Of a stretch of DNA of 64,000 nucleotides, positions 44,511 through 53,260 are shown piece by piece. The DNA is from Enterococcus_D entomosocium. GTDB lineage: Bacteria; Bacillota; Bacilli; Lactobacillales; Enterococcaceae. The stretch lies in NCBI RefSeq assembly GCF_030441895.1, contig NZ_JARJAS010000013.1; one strand, written 5' to 3'. Position numbers and translations under genes: made by a program. The notes beneath the pieces are model-generated. The model did not search any database and was not told the origin of the DNA. It saw nothing but the letters and a program-made list of their open reading frames with translations. Every line of letters begins with the position of its first letter. Positions within the stretch are counted from its first letter, which is position 1.

Positions 44511-44947
44511 AGCATGTCTATTTAGCTGGACCGTTTTTTTCAAACGAACAAGTCGCACGACTCAAACAGGTAGAACGCAGTTTAGCTGAAAACCCACAGC
44601 CTTTGGCGGTCTATTCGCCGCGCCTGTATCAAGAAGGTTCATCTGAACCCAATACACCGGAATGGGCGAGAGAAATTTTTGAAAAAGACGTGCTGGAATT
44701 GACACGAGCCGACGTCGTCGTTGCCGTTTTGGATTACCATGAAGGAATCACTGATCCGGGAACAGCCTTTGAAATCGGCGCAGCACACGTACTAAATAAA
44801 CCAGTGATCGCTTTTCAGGAAAAAGCCGCGGCGGTCAATCTGATGTTGACGGAGTCGGTACAAGCGTATTTGACTGATTTGACGGCACGAACAGCGTATG
44901 ATTTTGAAAAGATGGCGCACCGAGCATTTGTCGGTGACTATATTTAA
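44507..44947 (+). CDS. Nucleoside 2-deoxyribosyltransferase
   Basis: 146 residues from ATG 44507 (ATGA overlap). VYLAGPFFSNEQ, the acidic DYHEGITDPGTAFEIGAA active-site segment and C-terminal FVGDYI are typical. Exchanges bases between deoxynucleosides, so supplies deoxynucleosides to the kinase encoded next. Confidence 0.92.
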   Translation: MKHVYLAGPFFSNEQVARLKQVERSLAENPQPLAVYSPRLYQEGSSEPNTPEWAREIFEKDVLELTRADVVVAVLDYHEGITDPGTAFEIGAAHVLNKPVIAFQEKAAAVNLMLTESVQAYLTDLTARTAYDFEKMAHRAFVGDYI

Positions 44948-44957
44948 TAAAGGATGG

Positions 44958-45686
44958 ATGAATGTGTTATTAATCGCAGGTACGATCGGGGCAGGAAAAA
45001 GCAGTTTGACTGATTTTTTATCGAAGGAAATGGCGTCGAAGCCTTTTTATGAAAACGTGGAGGACAACGATGTTCTGCCATTGTTTTATTCCAATCCAGA
45101 ACGATACGCCTTTTTATTGCAGATTTTTTTCTTAAACAAAAGTTTTTTAGGGATGCGGGAAGCTTTGTCGAATGATGACAATGTCATTGATCGCTCCATC
45201 TATGAGGACAGTTTGATGTTTCATCTAAATGCGGATCTAGGTCGAATCGCACCGATGGAGGTCGAACAATACGATAACCTGTTGAATACGATGCTGCGGG
45301 AATTGGAAGAATCGGCGCCGTTGAAACATCCAGATTTAATGGTTCATATCAAGGTTTCCTTGAATACGATGATCGAACGGATCAATAAACGTGGTCGTTC
45401 CTATGAACAAATTGCCAATGATCCGACATTGTACGACTATTACAAAGAATTGAATCAGCGATACGATGAATGGTATGAAAACTTTGACGTTTGTCCGAAA
45501 ATGCAAATTGATGGGGATCAATTGGACTTTGTTGCCAATGAAGACAACCTCATGGTGATCCTCGAGATGATCCAAGAAAAATTGGCAGAAGTCCGTCAGA
45601 CCCATGGCAAAGGCCACTATTGTACGGACAAAGCCATCGCAAAAGGTGATTTTTCTAAGAAAAACGCAGCATCTGTGACAAGCTGA
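44958..45686 (+). CDS. Deoxynucleoside kinase (dAK/dGK type)
   Basis: 242 residues from ATG 44958 (GTG 44964 alternative). P-loop AGTIGAGKSS, NVIDRSIYEDSLMF (the DRS motif) and the lid RINKRGRSYEQ. Phosphorylates deoxyadenosine/deoxyguanosine or deoxycytidine. Ten bases after the transferase gene. Confidence 0.92.
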   Translation: MNVLLIAGTIGAGKSSLTDFLSKEMASKPFYENVEDNDVLPLFYSNPERYAFLLQIFFLNKSFLGMREALSNDDNVIDRSIYEDSLMFHLNADLGRIAPMEVEQYDNLLNTMLRELEESAPLKHPDLMVHIKVSLNTMIERINKRGRSYEQIANDPTLYDYYKELNQRYDEWYENFDVCPKMQIDGDQLDFVANEDNLMVILEMIQEKLAEVRQTHGKGHYCTDKAIAKGDFSKKNAASVTS

Positions 45687-45752
45687 CCCAGCAGTTGAGG
45701 ACGGCTTACGAAAAAAAGAAGTGTCTTATCGACAATGGGAGGGAGCAAGGCG

Positions 45753-46604
45753 ATGAATGTTGAACGATTTATTGAGGCGAGGAAACAGGCGGGCTTCTCG
45801 CAGCAAGAACTTTCGGAAGGAATCTGTACGCAAGCCACTTTGAGTAAATTTGAAAACAACGGGCAGGCACCGTCCCTCAAAATTTTGATCAAATTGTGTA
45901 ATCGGATCGGCTTGCCATTGGTCGACTTGTTTTCTTCCATGAATGTCGCAACGACCAAAATCAAAGAAGAATTGGCAAAAGCCGAATTCTACTTGATCAC
46001 GAGCGAGTATGAACAGTTGGCTGCATTGTTAAGTCAAATCGAAGTGAAGTTGATCGATGAACCAGCATTAAAAGCGCAATATGATTATTTAAAAGGCTTT
46101 GAAATGATTTTTAATGAAGCTGCGATTACCGATGTCTTGTTTCAATTCGATCAGTTATTGATGAATGAAACGGCGGAGGAATTGTTTGATCTCTTAGCGT
46201 ATACTGGGATCGGTTTGGTGTATGCCAGAGAAGAAGAATGGGCAAAGGCTGAATTTTATGTGACGAAGGTCTTTGAGAAAATTTATACCTATCCGATCAA
46301 AACGATCGAAGACACGTGGCGGGTGTTGAACATCGTCTTTCATTGCGGCGTCTTTTATGCCAAAGTCGATGATTTGGAAACTAGTGATACCTTGTTGAAT
46401 TATGTGTTGGCGATTTGTTCCGACAATCATTTGACTTACTACTTGGCTCGCGCGGCAGCCCAACTGACCGAAAATGCCATTCGCGAACAACAGCCGAAAG
46501 AAACAATTTTGGAAATGTTACACGATGCACGAGCATATGCCAAAATCAATAAAAATGTAAAATTACTGGCGCATTTAAAAGCGGTCGAAGAAACGATCGA
46601 ATAA
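45753..46604 (+). CDS. HTH regulator with helical-repeat C-terminus (Rgg/PlcR-like)
   Basis: 283 residues from ATG 45753. XRE-type HTH at about 5-60 (QAGFSQQELSEGICTQATLS), then about 220 residues of helical repeats resembling TPRs, as in peptide-binding Rgg/PlcR/ComR regulators. No short peptide pheromone gene is evident next to it. Terminator follows. It could regulate the flavin operon downstream or the salvage genes upstream. Confidence 0.8.
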   Translation: MNVERFIEARKQAGFSQQELSEGICTQATLSKFENNGQAPSLKILIKLCNRIGLPLVDLFSSMNVATTKIKEELAKAEFYLITSEYEQLAALLSQIEVKLIDEPALKAQYDYLKGFEMIFNEAAITDVLFQFDQLLMNETAEELFDLLAYTGIGLVYAREEEWAKAEFYVTKVFEKIYTYPIKTIEDTWRVLNIVFHCGVFYAKVDDLETSDTLLNYVLAICSDNHLTYYLARAAAQLTENAIREQQPKETILEMLHDARAYAKINKNVKLLAHLKAVEETIE

Positions 46605-46652
46605 AAATATATTTTCGACAAAAAAGTTTTGTTGCGCAAATGCTTGATAACT

Positions 46653-46686
46653 AGCAGTCCTTTCGACGAAGGGACTGCTTTTTTCG
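46653..46686 (+). terminator. Terminator after HTH regulator
   Basis: AGCAGTCCTT / AAGGGACTGCT with one bulge, T6. Confidence 0.8.
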
Positions 46687-46718
46687 ATTTTTCTTATATA
46701 AAAAAATATATAATCTTG

Positions 46719-46747
46719 TTGACAAAAAAATATATCGAGAGTATTCT
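46719..46747 (+). promoter_or_regulatory. Promoter of the flavin operon
   Basis: Perfect TTGACA (46719-46724), 17-bp A/T-rich spacer, TATTCT (46742-46747). Confidence 0.75.
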
Positions 46748-46805
46748 TTAATTGTGAAAAAACCAACATAATTTGAGATGCATCGTTTTTAGGAGAAGGG
46801 ATTCT

Positions 46806-47744
46806 ATGAAGGCAGCAGTGAGAGAAGCCGCTCGCACGATTCAGCGGATGGGCACGTTCATTGAGTTAAAAGTCGCTCATACAAAACCAGAAAGTTTACT
46901 GGACGAGCTGGAGACCCAGCTGAAAGTATACGACCATCGCTTTAGTGCCAATAATCCGCAATCGGAATTGAATCAGCTGAATCAGTTGGCAGGACAAAAG
47001 GGGCTTGCGCTTGATCCAGAATTGTACCAGCTGATCGAAATCGGCAAACATCATAGCTGTGCTCCCCACAGTCAGTTGAATATTGCCATCGGTCCACTGG
47101 TCCAAGCATGGCGTATCGGGTTTGAAGATGCCCGCATCGTATCAGAGACGCAGGTCAAAAAATTGCTTGCGCTAACAGACCCGCAACAGATCCAATTGGC
47201 AGCAGGCAAGGTTTTTTTGAAAAAAGCTGGAATGAGGATCGACCTCGGAGCATTAGCAAAAGGCTACATCGCTGATAAGTTACGCACCCTTTGCCAAGCC
47301 CGTGGAGTAGCGTATGGATTGATCAACTTAGGCGGAAATATTGTCTGTTTCGGCGCTGCACCAAATCATTCGGACGGACATTGGCGGATCGGGATCCGAG
47401 ACCCCAAGGGCGGTCGGGCCGACACCTTGGGCATTTTACCGATCAAGGACCAAACCGTCGTCACTTCGGGGATCTATGAGCGGGTCTTGACCACCGCTGA
47501 AGGAACGTATCATCATTTGATTGATCCTCAGAGTGGCTTTCCTATCGAATGTGGGTATTTGAGCATCACGATCGTTGCAGCGACATCGTTACTGGGGGAA
47601 ATCTGGACTTCGCGCTTGTTTGGCAAGCCCATTCCAGTTGTTTTGCAAGAGATTCAGCAGCAGCCAGAAATCGAAGGAATCATCGTAACCAAAGAAAATG
47701 AAGTCATTGCCTCTAAAGGCATTCAGGCAAGACTTTTAAGATAG
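46806..47744 (+). CDS. apbE: FAD:protein FMN transferase (ApbE-like), cytosolic form
   Basis: 312 residues from ATG 46806. No signal peptide or lipobox, unlike secreted ApbE lipoproteins. Core motifs: DHRFSANNPQSELNQLN, IDLGALAKGYIADKL, GLINLGGNIVCFG, HHLIDPQSGFP. At the usual metal-binding position (A-D-A-L-x-T) it reads GEIWTS, so Glu appears in place of Asp. ApbE transfers FMN from FAD to Ser/Thr in D-x-x-(S/T)-(G/S)-A-(S/T) motifs. The second FMN reductase in the same operon carries three such motifs. Confidence 0.9.
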   Translation: MKAAVREAARTIQRMGTFIELKVAHTKPESLLDELETQLKVYDHRFSANNPQSELNQLNQLAGQKGLALDPELYQLIEIGKHHSCAPHSQLNIAIGPLVQAWRIGFEDARIVSETQVKKLLALTDPQQIQLAAGKVFLKKAGMRIDLGALAKGYIADKLRTLCQARGVAYGLINLGGNIVCFGAAPNHSDGHWRIGIRDPKGGRADTLGILPIKDQTVVTSGIYERVLTTAEGTYHHLIDPQSGFPIECGYLSITIVAATSLLGEIWTSRLFGKPIPVVLQEIQQQPEIEGIIVTKENEVIASKGIQARLLR

Positions 47745-47768
47745 CCCAACCAGAAAGGAAGAGACAGG

Positions 47769-48374
47769 ATGAAATTTATCGGATTCGTGGGAACCAATAC
47801 CACTCGTTCCACCAATCGTACGTTGTTGCAGTTTATGAAAAAAATGTTTGCCAATGAGGCAGAGATCGAACTAGTCGAGATCAAAGATCTTCCAATGTTC
47901 AACAAACCAGAATCAAAGGAGTTGCCCGTACAAGTAACCCAGCTTGCCGAAAAAATCGCAGCAGCAGACGGTGTGATTATCAGTACACCAGAATACGATC
48001 ATGCCGTACCCGCAGCGTTGATCAATGCCCTGAACTGGTTGTCCTATGGAATTTTCCCTTTTGTTGACAAGCCAGTGATGATCACTGGTGCTTCTTATGG
48101 GACGTTAGGTTCTTCTCGTGCCCAAGCCCATCTAAGACAGATTCTGGACTCTCCAGAGTTAAAAGCACGGATCATGCCTAGCTCTGAATTTCTATTAGGT
48201 CATTCGCTGCAAGCGTTTGACGAGCAAGGCAACTTGATCGATGAAGAGCAGACCGAAAAACTGCAAGGACTGTTCAACGATTTTCTATTATTTGTAAAAA
48301 TTACCAGCCAGTTGCAGCACGCCCATGCCGCTAATCAAAAAGAAGCTGCTGAATTTTCATGGGAAACCATCTAA
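47769..48374 (+). CDS. NADPH-dependent FMN reductase family protein
   Basis: 201 residues. Flavodoxin-like fold: phosphate loop TNTTRSTNRTLL, ISTPEYDHAVPAALINALNW. SD GGAAGAG before ATG. No flavinylation motif. Closely related to the N-terminal domain of the next protein and probably a duplicate. Confidence 0.9.
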   Translation: MKFIGFVGTNTTRSTNRTLLQFMKKMFANEAEIELVEIKDLPMFNKPESKELPVQVTQLAEKIAAADGVIISTPEYDHAVPAALINALNWLSYGIFPFVDKPVMITGASYGTLGSSRAQAHLRQILDSPELKARIMPSSEFLLGHSLQAFDEQGNLIDEEQTEKLQGLFNDFLLFVKITSQLQHAHAANQKEAAEFSWETI

Positions 48375-48400
48375 TCGCAAAAGATAGGAGCGTAAAGACA

Positions 48401-49621
48401 ATGAAATTGATCGGAATCGTCGGATCAGCCGCTGAAGTCTCCACCAATCGTCAGCTGCTGAACTTTATCAAAAAGCAATACAAAAAGGAATTCACGATAG
48501 AACTTGTAGAGATCAAAGACTTTCCTCTCTTTAATCAAGAGGAAGATCAAACCCAAAGCCCAGCCATCCAGCGTTTGAATCGGCAATTGCTGATGGCAGA
48601 CGGTGTGATCATTGCTACACCAGAGCACAACCATACCGTGACGGCAGGACTGAAAAGCTTGCTAGAATGGCTTTCATTCAAGATCCATCCTCTGGAAAAC
48701 AAACCAGTGATGATCGTGGGTGCCTCTTACTACGATCAAGGAACTTCAAGGGCCCAGCTGCATCTGCGCCAGATTTTGGACGCACCGGGAGTCAATGCTT
48801 TAGTGATGCCAGGGAATGAGTTTTTGTTGGGCAAAGCCAAAGAAGCTTTCGATGAAGCGGGTGATTTGATCGATGCCCGAACGGTTGCTTTTTTAGATGC
48901 GACGATCAACAGCTTCTTGCAATTTATCAAAGTCGTTTCTGCCTTAGCGGGTCCCAAACAATTGCCGCCCGAAGACCTCTACGCCACAGGGAAAATCGCA
49001 ACCACCGTGGAAGGGGTGGATATGTATGATGATCAATGGCTGGAAAAAGCCGCTGAAGCAGTCGGTGCTGTTTCTGGCAATACCTACGTCAAACTAAATC
49101 GCGGCTTGCTGACAGTCGATCAGATCAATTACTTCTTAGATTCGATGCCGATGGAATTGACATTTGCCGATAGCAACAACCAATTCTTGTATTACAATCT
49201 GCGCGAAGAAGCCCAAAATATGCTAGCAGCACGTGTGCCAGGACAAGTCGGCAATCCATTAGCAAAATGCCATCCTGAAAAATCCTTCAAAAATGTTGAG
49301 TGGGTGATCCAACAGCTGCGCAGTGGGGCAACCGACGCGGTTCGGGTCCATGTGCCGAAACAGGTGCCAGAAAAATACATCGTCCACAATTATCAAGCGA
49401 TGCACGATGAAAACGGCGAATATGCGGGGATCAACGAATACATCCTTGATTTCAAGCCAATCATCGAATGGTATTTGCAACAAACCGGTCAAAAACTTGT
49501 CGGCAATGAAGACGCCATTTCCAGTGCTTCTGTGCACCAAGAACCGACCGATGCGGTCACTAGTGCCAGTACTCATGACGCACCTGCAGCAGATGCGGTC
49601 ACCAGCGCTTCAGTGAAATAA
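48401..49621 (+). CDS. FMN reductase-PAS fusion with triple C-terminal flavinylation motif
   Basis: 406 residues from ATG 48401. Residues 1-185: FMN_red flavodoxin-like domain (VIIATPEHNHTVTAGLKSLL). Residues about 235-355: PAS domain of the DUF438 C-terminal type (DSMPMELTFADSNNQFLYYN, KCHPEKSFKNVEWVIQQLRS). Residues 371-404: three copies of D-A-(I/V)-(S/T)-S-A-S (371-377, 384-390, 398-404) separated by short linkers, matching the ApbE target motif. With the upstream ApbE, the protein probably carries up to three covalent FMNs on a flexible tail. Fold calls are firm; flavinylation is inference. Confidence 0.85.
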   Translation: MKLIGIVGSAAEVSTNRQLLNFIKKQYKKEFTIELVEIKDFPLFNQEEDQTQSPAIQRLNRQLLMADGVIIATPEHNHTVTAGLKSLLEWLSFKIHPLENKPVMIVGASYYDQGTSRAQLHLRQILDAPGVNALVMPGNEFLLGKAKEAFDEAGDLIDARTVAFLDATINSFLQFIKVVSALAGPKQLPPEDLYATGKIATTVEGVDMYDDQWLEKAAEAVGAVSGNTYVKLNRGLLTVDQINYFLDSMPMELTFADSNNQFLYYNLREEAQNMLAARVPGQVGNPLAKCHPEKSFKNVEWVIQQLRSGATDAVRVHVPKQVPEKYIVHNYQAMHDENGEYAGINEYILDFKPIIEWYLQQTGQKLVGNEDAISSASVHQEPTDAVTSASTHDAPAADAVTSASVK

Positions 49622-49652
49622 GGGTTGTCTAAAGGGAGAGAAGGAATCGCTA

Positions 49653-49699
49653 GAAGCATTCGCTTGCAATCAGTTGCCAAGCGAATGCTTCTCTTTTTG
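49653..49699 (+). terminator. Terminator of the flavin operon
   Basis: Perfect GAAGCATTCGCTTG / CAAGCGAATGCTTC with T-rich tail. Confidence 0.85.
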
Positions 49700-49789
49700 C
49701 TGCTTTTTCATGAATAAACGGTTTTCTATGAGCGATTGAGTTGATCAAGGACATCATTGCGAGGATTTCACAAAATTTCTGAAAAAAAT

Positions 49790-49818
49790 TTGCATATTCA
49801 TCTTTTGCTTCGTATACT
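49790..49818 (+). promoter_or_regulatory. Promoter of the FUSC-family gene
   Basis: TTGCAT (49790-49795), 17 bp, TATACT (49813-49818). Confidence 0.65.
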
Positions 49819-49882
49819 AGTTTAGGACGTTGCTTATAAAACGGCTGTATCATCGTACATATTTTTTGATAGGAGGAATTGC

Positions 49883-50932
49883 ATGAAAGACAAACGAAAA
49901 GTCTTGCGTCCGTTAGGATCAGGGTTTGCGATGGCGGTTCCTTTGTTTATAGGGATCCTCGTTCAGGACCCTTTGATAAGTTCTGTGGGGGCGATGGGGG
50001 CTTTTTCCTACTTGGCTTTTCAACATCGGTCCCTTTTTTATAATCTGCGCGCCATTTTGACCCACGGCGCTGCGCTGCTGCTGGCATTTATTTTAGGCGC
50101 TGGGACAGCACTGATTCCTTGGAGCGCGCCTTTTATCATCGGTGCGTTATCGTTTTCTGCGTTTTTGTTGTCAAAAGTGATGCGGATCCCCAAGCCCGAT
50201 TATTTCTTCGTGTTGATGCTTTATGCCACCGGCTTTAATTTTCACGCAGCGCACCTTGGAGAGATCTTGCACCACAGTTCCTATTTGCTTTATGGTATCG
50301 CAGGCTCGCTGCTTGCTGGACTGGTGATTTCGTTGGCTGAACAGCTGCCGTTGAAAGAAGAAAAAACGGCCTTTCAACAACTGAGCTTGCACGAGAAATA
50401 TTCGCTAGCATTATCTCAGCAACCAGAAATGGTCATCAAGGCGCTGCACTTTTCTTTGATATTGTTTATTGCGACCTACATTGCCTACCTGCTGCGAGAC
50501 AGCAACGGCTATTGGATCTTGATTTCTGCTGCTGCCGTCTTGGCAGGAGAACATATGGAAAAAATCAAAAATCGCACGATTGGTAGGGTACTGGGAGGAA
50601 TCGTGGGGCTGCTGCTAGGTTTCTTATTGATGTCCTTGCATATGCCCCTTGAAGCGATCGCAGTGGTATTGATCATTCTAAACATATTGACGGAGTTTTT
50701 TATGCCAGTCAATTATACCGTTGCTAATTTTTTCACCAATCCGCAAGTCCTGCTGTTAATGACCATCGGTACTAGTTTTACGCCGCTGAAATTGATCCCA
50801 TTGCGTTTTTCAGGGGCATTGATCGGTAGCGTGCTGGCAATGCTGTTGATCTTTCTAATGGATTGGGCAGTAAAGCAAATGGAGCAAGCACTGGAAAACA
50901 AACCAGAAGACACGACGGATCAAACACAATAG
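49883..50932 (+). CDS. FUSC-family membrane protein
   Basis: 349 residues with two sets of hydrophobic helices separated by a cytoplasmic segment (EQLPLKEEKTAFQQL), as in FUSC/aromatic acid exporter proteins; the second half has RDSNGYWILISAAAVLAGEH and NRTIGRVLGGIVGLLLGF. SD AGGAGG. Possibly exports aromatic or weak acids; substrate unknown. Confidence 0.82.
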   Translation: MKDKRKVLRPLGSGFAMAVPLFIGILVQDPLISSVGAMGAFSYLAFQHRSLFYNLRAILTHGAALLLAFILGAGTALIPWSAPFIIGALSFSAFLLSKVMRIPKPDYFFVLMLYATGFNFHAAHLGEILHHSSYLLYGIAGSLLAGLVISLAEQLPLKEEKTAFQQLSLHEKYSLALSQQPEMVIKALHFSLILFIATYIAYLLRDSNGYWILISAAAVLAGEHMEKIKNRTIGRVLGGIVGLLLGFLLMSLHMPLEAIAVVLIILNILTEFFMPVNYTVANFFTNPQVLLLMTIGTSFTPLKLIPLRFSGALIGSVLAMLLIFLMDWAVKQMEQALENKPEDTTDQTQ

Positions 50933-50949
50933 AATGCACCATCATCGAT

Positions 50950-50978
50950 AAGCAAGAGCAGCAGCTCTTGCTTTTTTT
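50950..50978 (+). terminator. Terminator after FUSC gene
   Basis: AAGCAAGAGC / GCTCTTGCTT, T7. Confidence 0.85.
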
Positions 50979-51068
50979 GCCTTTGATCCTCTATCTAAAC
51001 GTTATCTCCATCGGATAGGAAAAATAAGGGAAATATGAAATAATCGAGCAAAGATTCCTATTTTGAAA

Positions 51069-51082
51069 TAGAAGCGTTTACA
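51069..51082 (+). promoter_or_regulatory. cre-like site before PTS operon 2
   Basis: TAGAAGCGTTTACA matches the cre consensus with two deviations, about 90 bp upstream of the regulator start. Confidence 0.5.
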
Positions 51083-51167
51083 TTTTTGCAAACTAAAGTG
51101 GCAGAAACATCTACTTTTTTTGTTGTAAGCGAAATCATATACTCAAATCAGAGAAGGAGAGAAAGTT

Positions 51168-52742
51168 GTGAAAAAACGAATCGTAGATGTTTTGCATCGC
51201 CTGTTGGTGACTGATTATCCACTATCCATCGAGCAACTGGCAGAAGAGACCGCAGCGAGTGGGCGGACGATCCGCAATGATTTGAATGAGATCAACACGT
51301 TTCTTGCTGACTTACACATCGGACCGATCCAAACCCTTCGAGGAAAGGGCATCCTTTTGAAAATGCCCTCAAAGCAGCAAGCCATCGTTTGGCAGGCATT
51401 ACAGGCACAACAGTCGGAATATATGACCCGTGAAGAGCGGAGTTTTGATCTGCTACTGCATCTGACATTTTCAAAAGAGATCCTGGTGTTGAATAAAAAA
51501 GAAGAAGCGTACCAGATATCGAAAAGCAGCATGGATGAAGACATGCGCCGTTTGCGGGCGGACATCAATAAATATGGCATTGAGATCATTAGTCTAGGAA
51601 AAAAAGGACTGCGGTTGAATGGATCGGAACGAGCGATTCGGACGATGATTTTTGACATCATCAATCAGCGGATCGGTAGGCTGCCACTTGATAAACAGAC
51701 CCCAGATTTAGTCTTTACAAAATTGCTTTATCGCTATTTGCCGCAAAAAGAAATCAAGCAGATCCAACAAGTGATGCAAGCAGTGTTGCCGCCAAATCAA
51801 AATGAGTTGTACAGCAGCCAAATCTTATTATTTACCGCCATTTGGCTGATGCGCATCAGAATGAAGGAATTTATCACTCGCATGAACTGGTCTACTTCCA
51901 GCAATCCGCTCCAAGGGTCAGCCTATATCCAGGCGATCGCTGAAACCTTTTCGATCGAGCCACCAGAAATCGAAGTCAACTATCTTTCTTTCATCATCGA
52001 ATCACTGAATTTTAAAGATTTGTCCAATTCCATCGAATGGGCGCATGCGCAACTCTTGTCGCTGCAGCTGATCCAATTTGTGGAATGCCAAACCAAGATC
52101 CCTTTTAGTAAAAAGGAAGAAGAGTTGTTAGAGGGATTGTATAAACATATGGCCGCGCTGATCGTTCGAGCCAAGAGCGGCATTCAAGTACCCAATCCGA
52201 TCAAAGAGACCGTTCGCAAAAATTATGGACAAATCTACCAAGCCGTCAAGGGATTCGCCCCCACGATCGAAGAGATCGTCGGTCAACCACTATCAGAAGA
52301 TGAACTGACATTTCTCGTGATTCATTTTTCTACAGCCCTAAGTTCATTGAACCACGAGATTATTACGATCTATAAGGCGGTCGTCGTCTGTAACCATGGA
52401 ATGGCAACCGGCAATCTGCTGGCAGCCAGCCTCAAGGAGAAGTTTCCAGAAGTAGAAGTTGCGGCAGTCTTGAATTCACAAGAAGTCAATTTGATCACGA
52501 AATTCGATGTGGATCTGGTTTTTTCAACCTATGAGATCGATTATCGAGAAAAGCCGGTATTACTGATCCCACCGATCATCAATGAAGAAAATCACCAAGT
52601 GATCCGCCGTTTCTTAAAAAACAATGAACAATTCAAGCGGATCGCCTTTGACCAAAAAATGCCACGCTGTTCTTCAATCAATTGCTTACAGTCATTGAAG
52701 AAAGCGGTGGGACGGTCGATGCTGCCGCCTATCGCAAATTGA
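51168..52742 (+). CDS. PRD-type PTS operon regulator (BglG/UlaR-like), frameshifted near its end
   Basis: 524 residues from GTG 51168 (SD AAGGAG). N-terminal HTH (YPLSIEQLAEETAASGRTIR), PRD regions about 180-390, and an EIIB-like domain with VVVCNHGMATGNLLAASL (about 403-420). At the A6 run 52654-52659 the frame appears shifted: the last residues (MPRCSSINCLQS) are unlike the family. The -1 frame instead continues sensibly (NATLFFNQLLTVIEESGGTV) straight into the EIIA region. One extra A would give a single regulator-EIIA protein of about 689 residues. Confidence 0.82.
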   Translation: MKKRIVDVLHRLLVTDYPLSIEQLAEETAASGRTIRNDLNEINTFLADLHIGPIQTLRGKGILLKMPSKQQAIVWQALQAQQSEYMTREERSFDLLLHLTFSKEILVLNKKEEAYQISKSSMDEDMRRLRADINKYGIEIISLGKKGLRLNGSERAIRTMIFDIINQRIGRLPLDKQTPDLVFTKLLYRYLPQKEIKQIQQVMQAVLPPNQNELYSSQILLFTAIWLMRIRMKEFITRMNWSTSSNPLQGSAYIQAIAETFSIEPPEIEVNYLSFIIESLNFKDLSNSIEWAHAQLLSLQLIQFVECQTKIPFSKKEEELLEGLYKHMAALIVRAKSGIQVPNPIKETVRKNYGQIYQAVKGFAPTIEEIVGQPLSEDELTFLVIHFSTALSSLNHEIITIYKAVVVCNHGMATGNLLAASLKEKFPEVEVAAVLNSQEVNLITKFDVDLVFSTYEIDYREKPVLLIPPIINEENHQVIRRFLKNNEQFKRIAFDQKMPRCSSINCLQSLKKAVGRSMLPPIAN

Positions 52743-52795
52743 CACACTTGTTTGAACAAAATCAATTAGCCATTAATGCAAGGGAGATTCAGCCA

Positions 52796-53236
52796 ATGTT
52801 AAAAGATGTTTTATCCGCTAGTCATATTCAATTAAATGTTCCTGTTCAAAATTGGGAAGAAGCCATTGAACGCTCGGCGCAGCCGCTAGTAAAAGAACAG
52901 ATCATCGAAAAACGCTATATCGAGGCAATGGTTGCTGCGGTGGAGGAATACGGTCCTTATATCGTCATTGGCAAACATTTGGCGCTTGCGCATGCCCGAC
53001 CAGAAGATGGCGCCCAGCAGTTGGGTGTGAGTGTCCTCACCTTGGCGCCGCCAGTCGCATTTGGGAACCCAGAAATGGACCCTGTCAAAATCATTTTTTG
53101 CTTGGCTGCGGTGGACTCCTACTCTCATCTTGCCATCATGAAGGAATTGATCGAACTGATCAATGATGAAGAAAAAGTCACGCAGTTGCTGGCTTGTTCC
53201 ACGATTGAAGCTTTTCAATCATTGCTATTTTCATAA
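52796..53236 (+). CDS. PTS EIIA component, ascorbate/SgaA-like family
   Basis: 146 residues from ATG 52796, which has its own SD AGGGAG nine bases upstream. The reading frame is open further upstream (from 52682) and continuous with the regulator's lost C-terminus. Phospho-His in LALAHARPEDG. Parallel to the EIIA at 10765-11193. May be made separately by internal initiation or as a regulator fusion. Confidence 0.83.
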   Translation: MLKDVLSASHIQLNVPVQNWEEAIERSAQPLVKEQIIEKRYIEAMVAAVEEYGPYIVIGKHLALAHARPEDGAQQLGVSVLTLAPPVAFGNPEMDPVKIIFCLAAVDSYSHLAIMKELIELINDEEKVTQLLACSTIEAFQSLLFS

Positions 53237-53260
53237 AAAACAAGAAAAGGGGAAAAAATC

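Noticed and set aside
52640..52665. Programmed -1 ribosomal frameshift
   Set aside because: The run does not form a classic X-XXY-YYZ heptamer in frame (CAA AAA ATG), and no downstream stimulatory structure was evident; a single-base loss or transcriptional slippage fits better.
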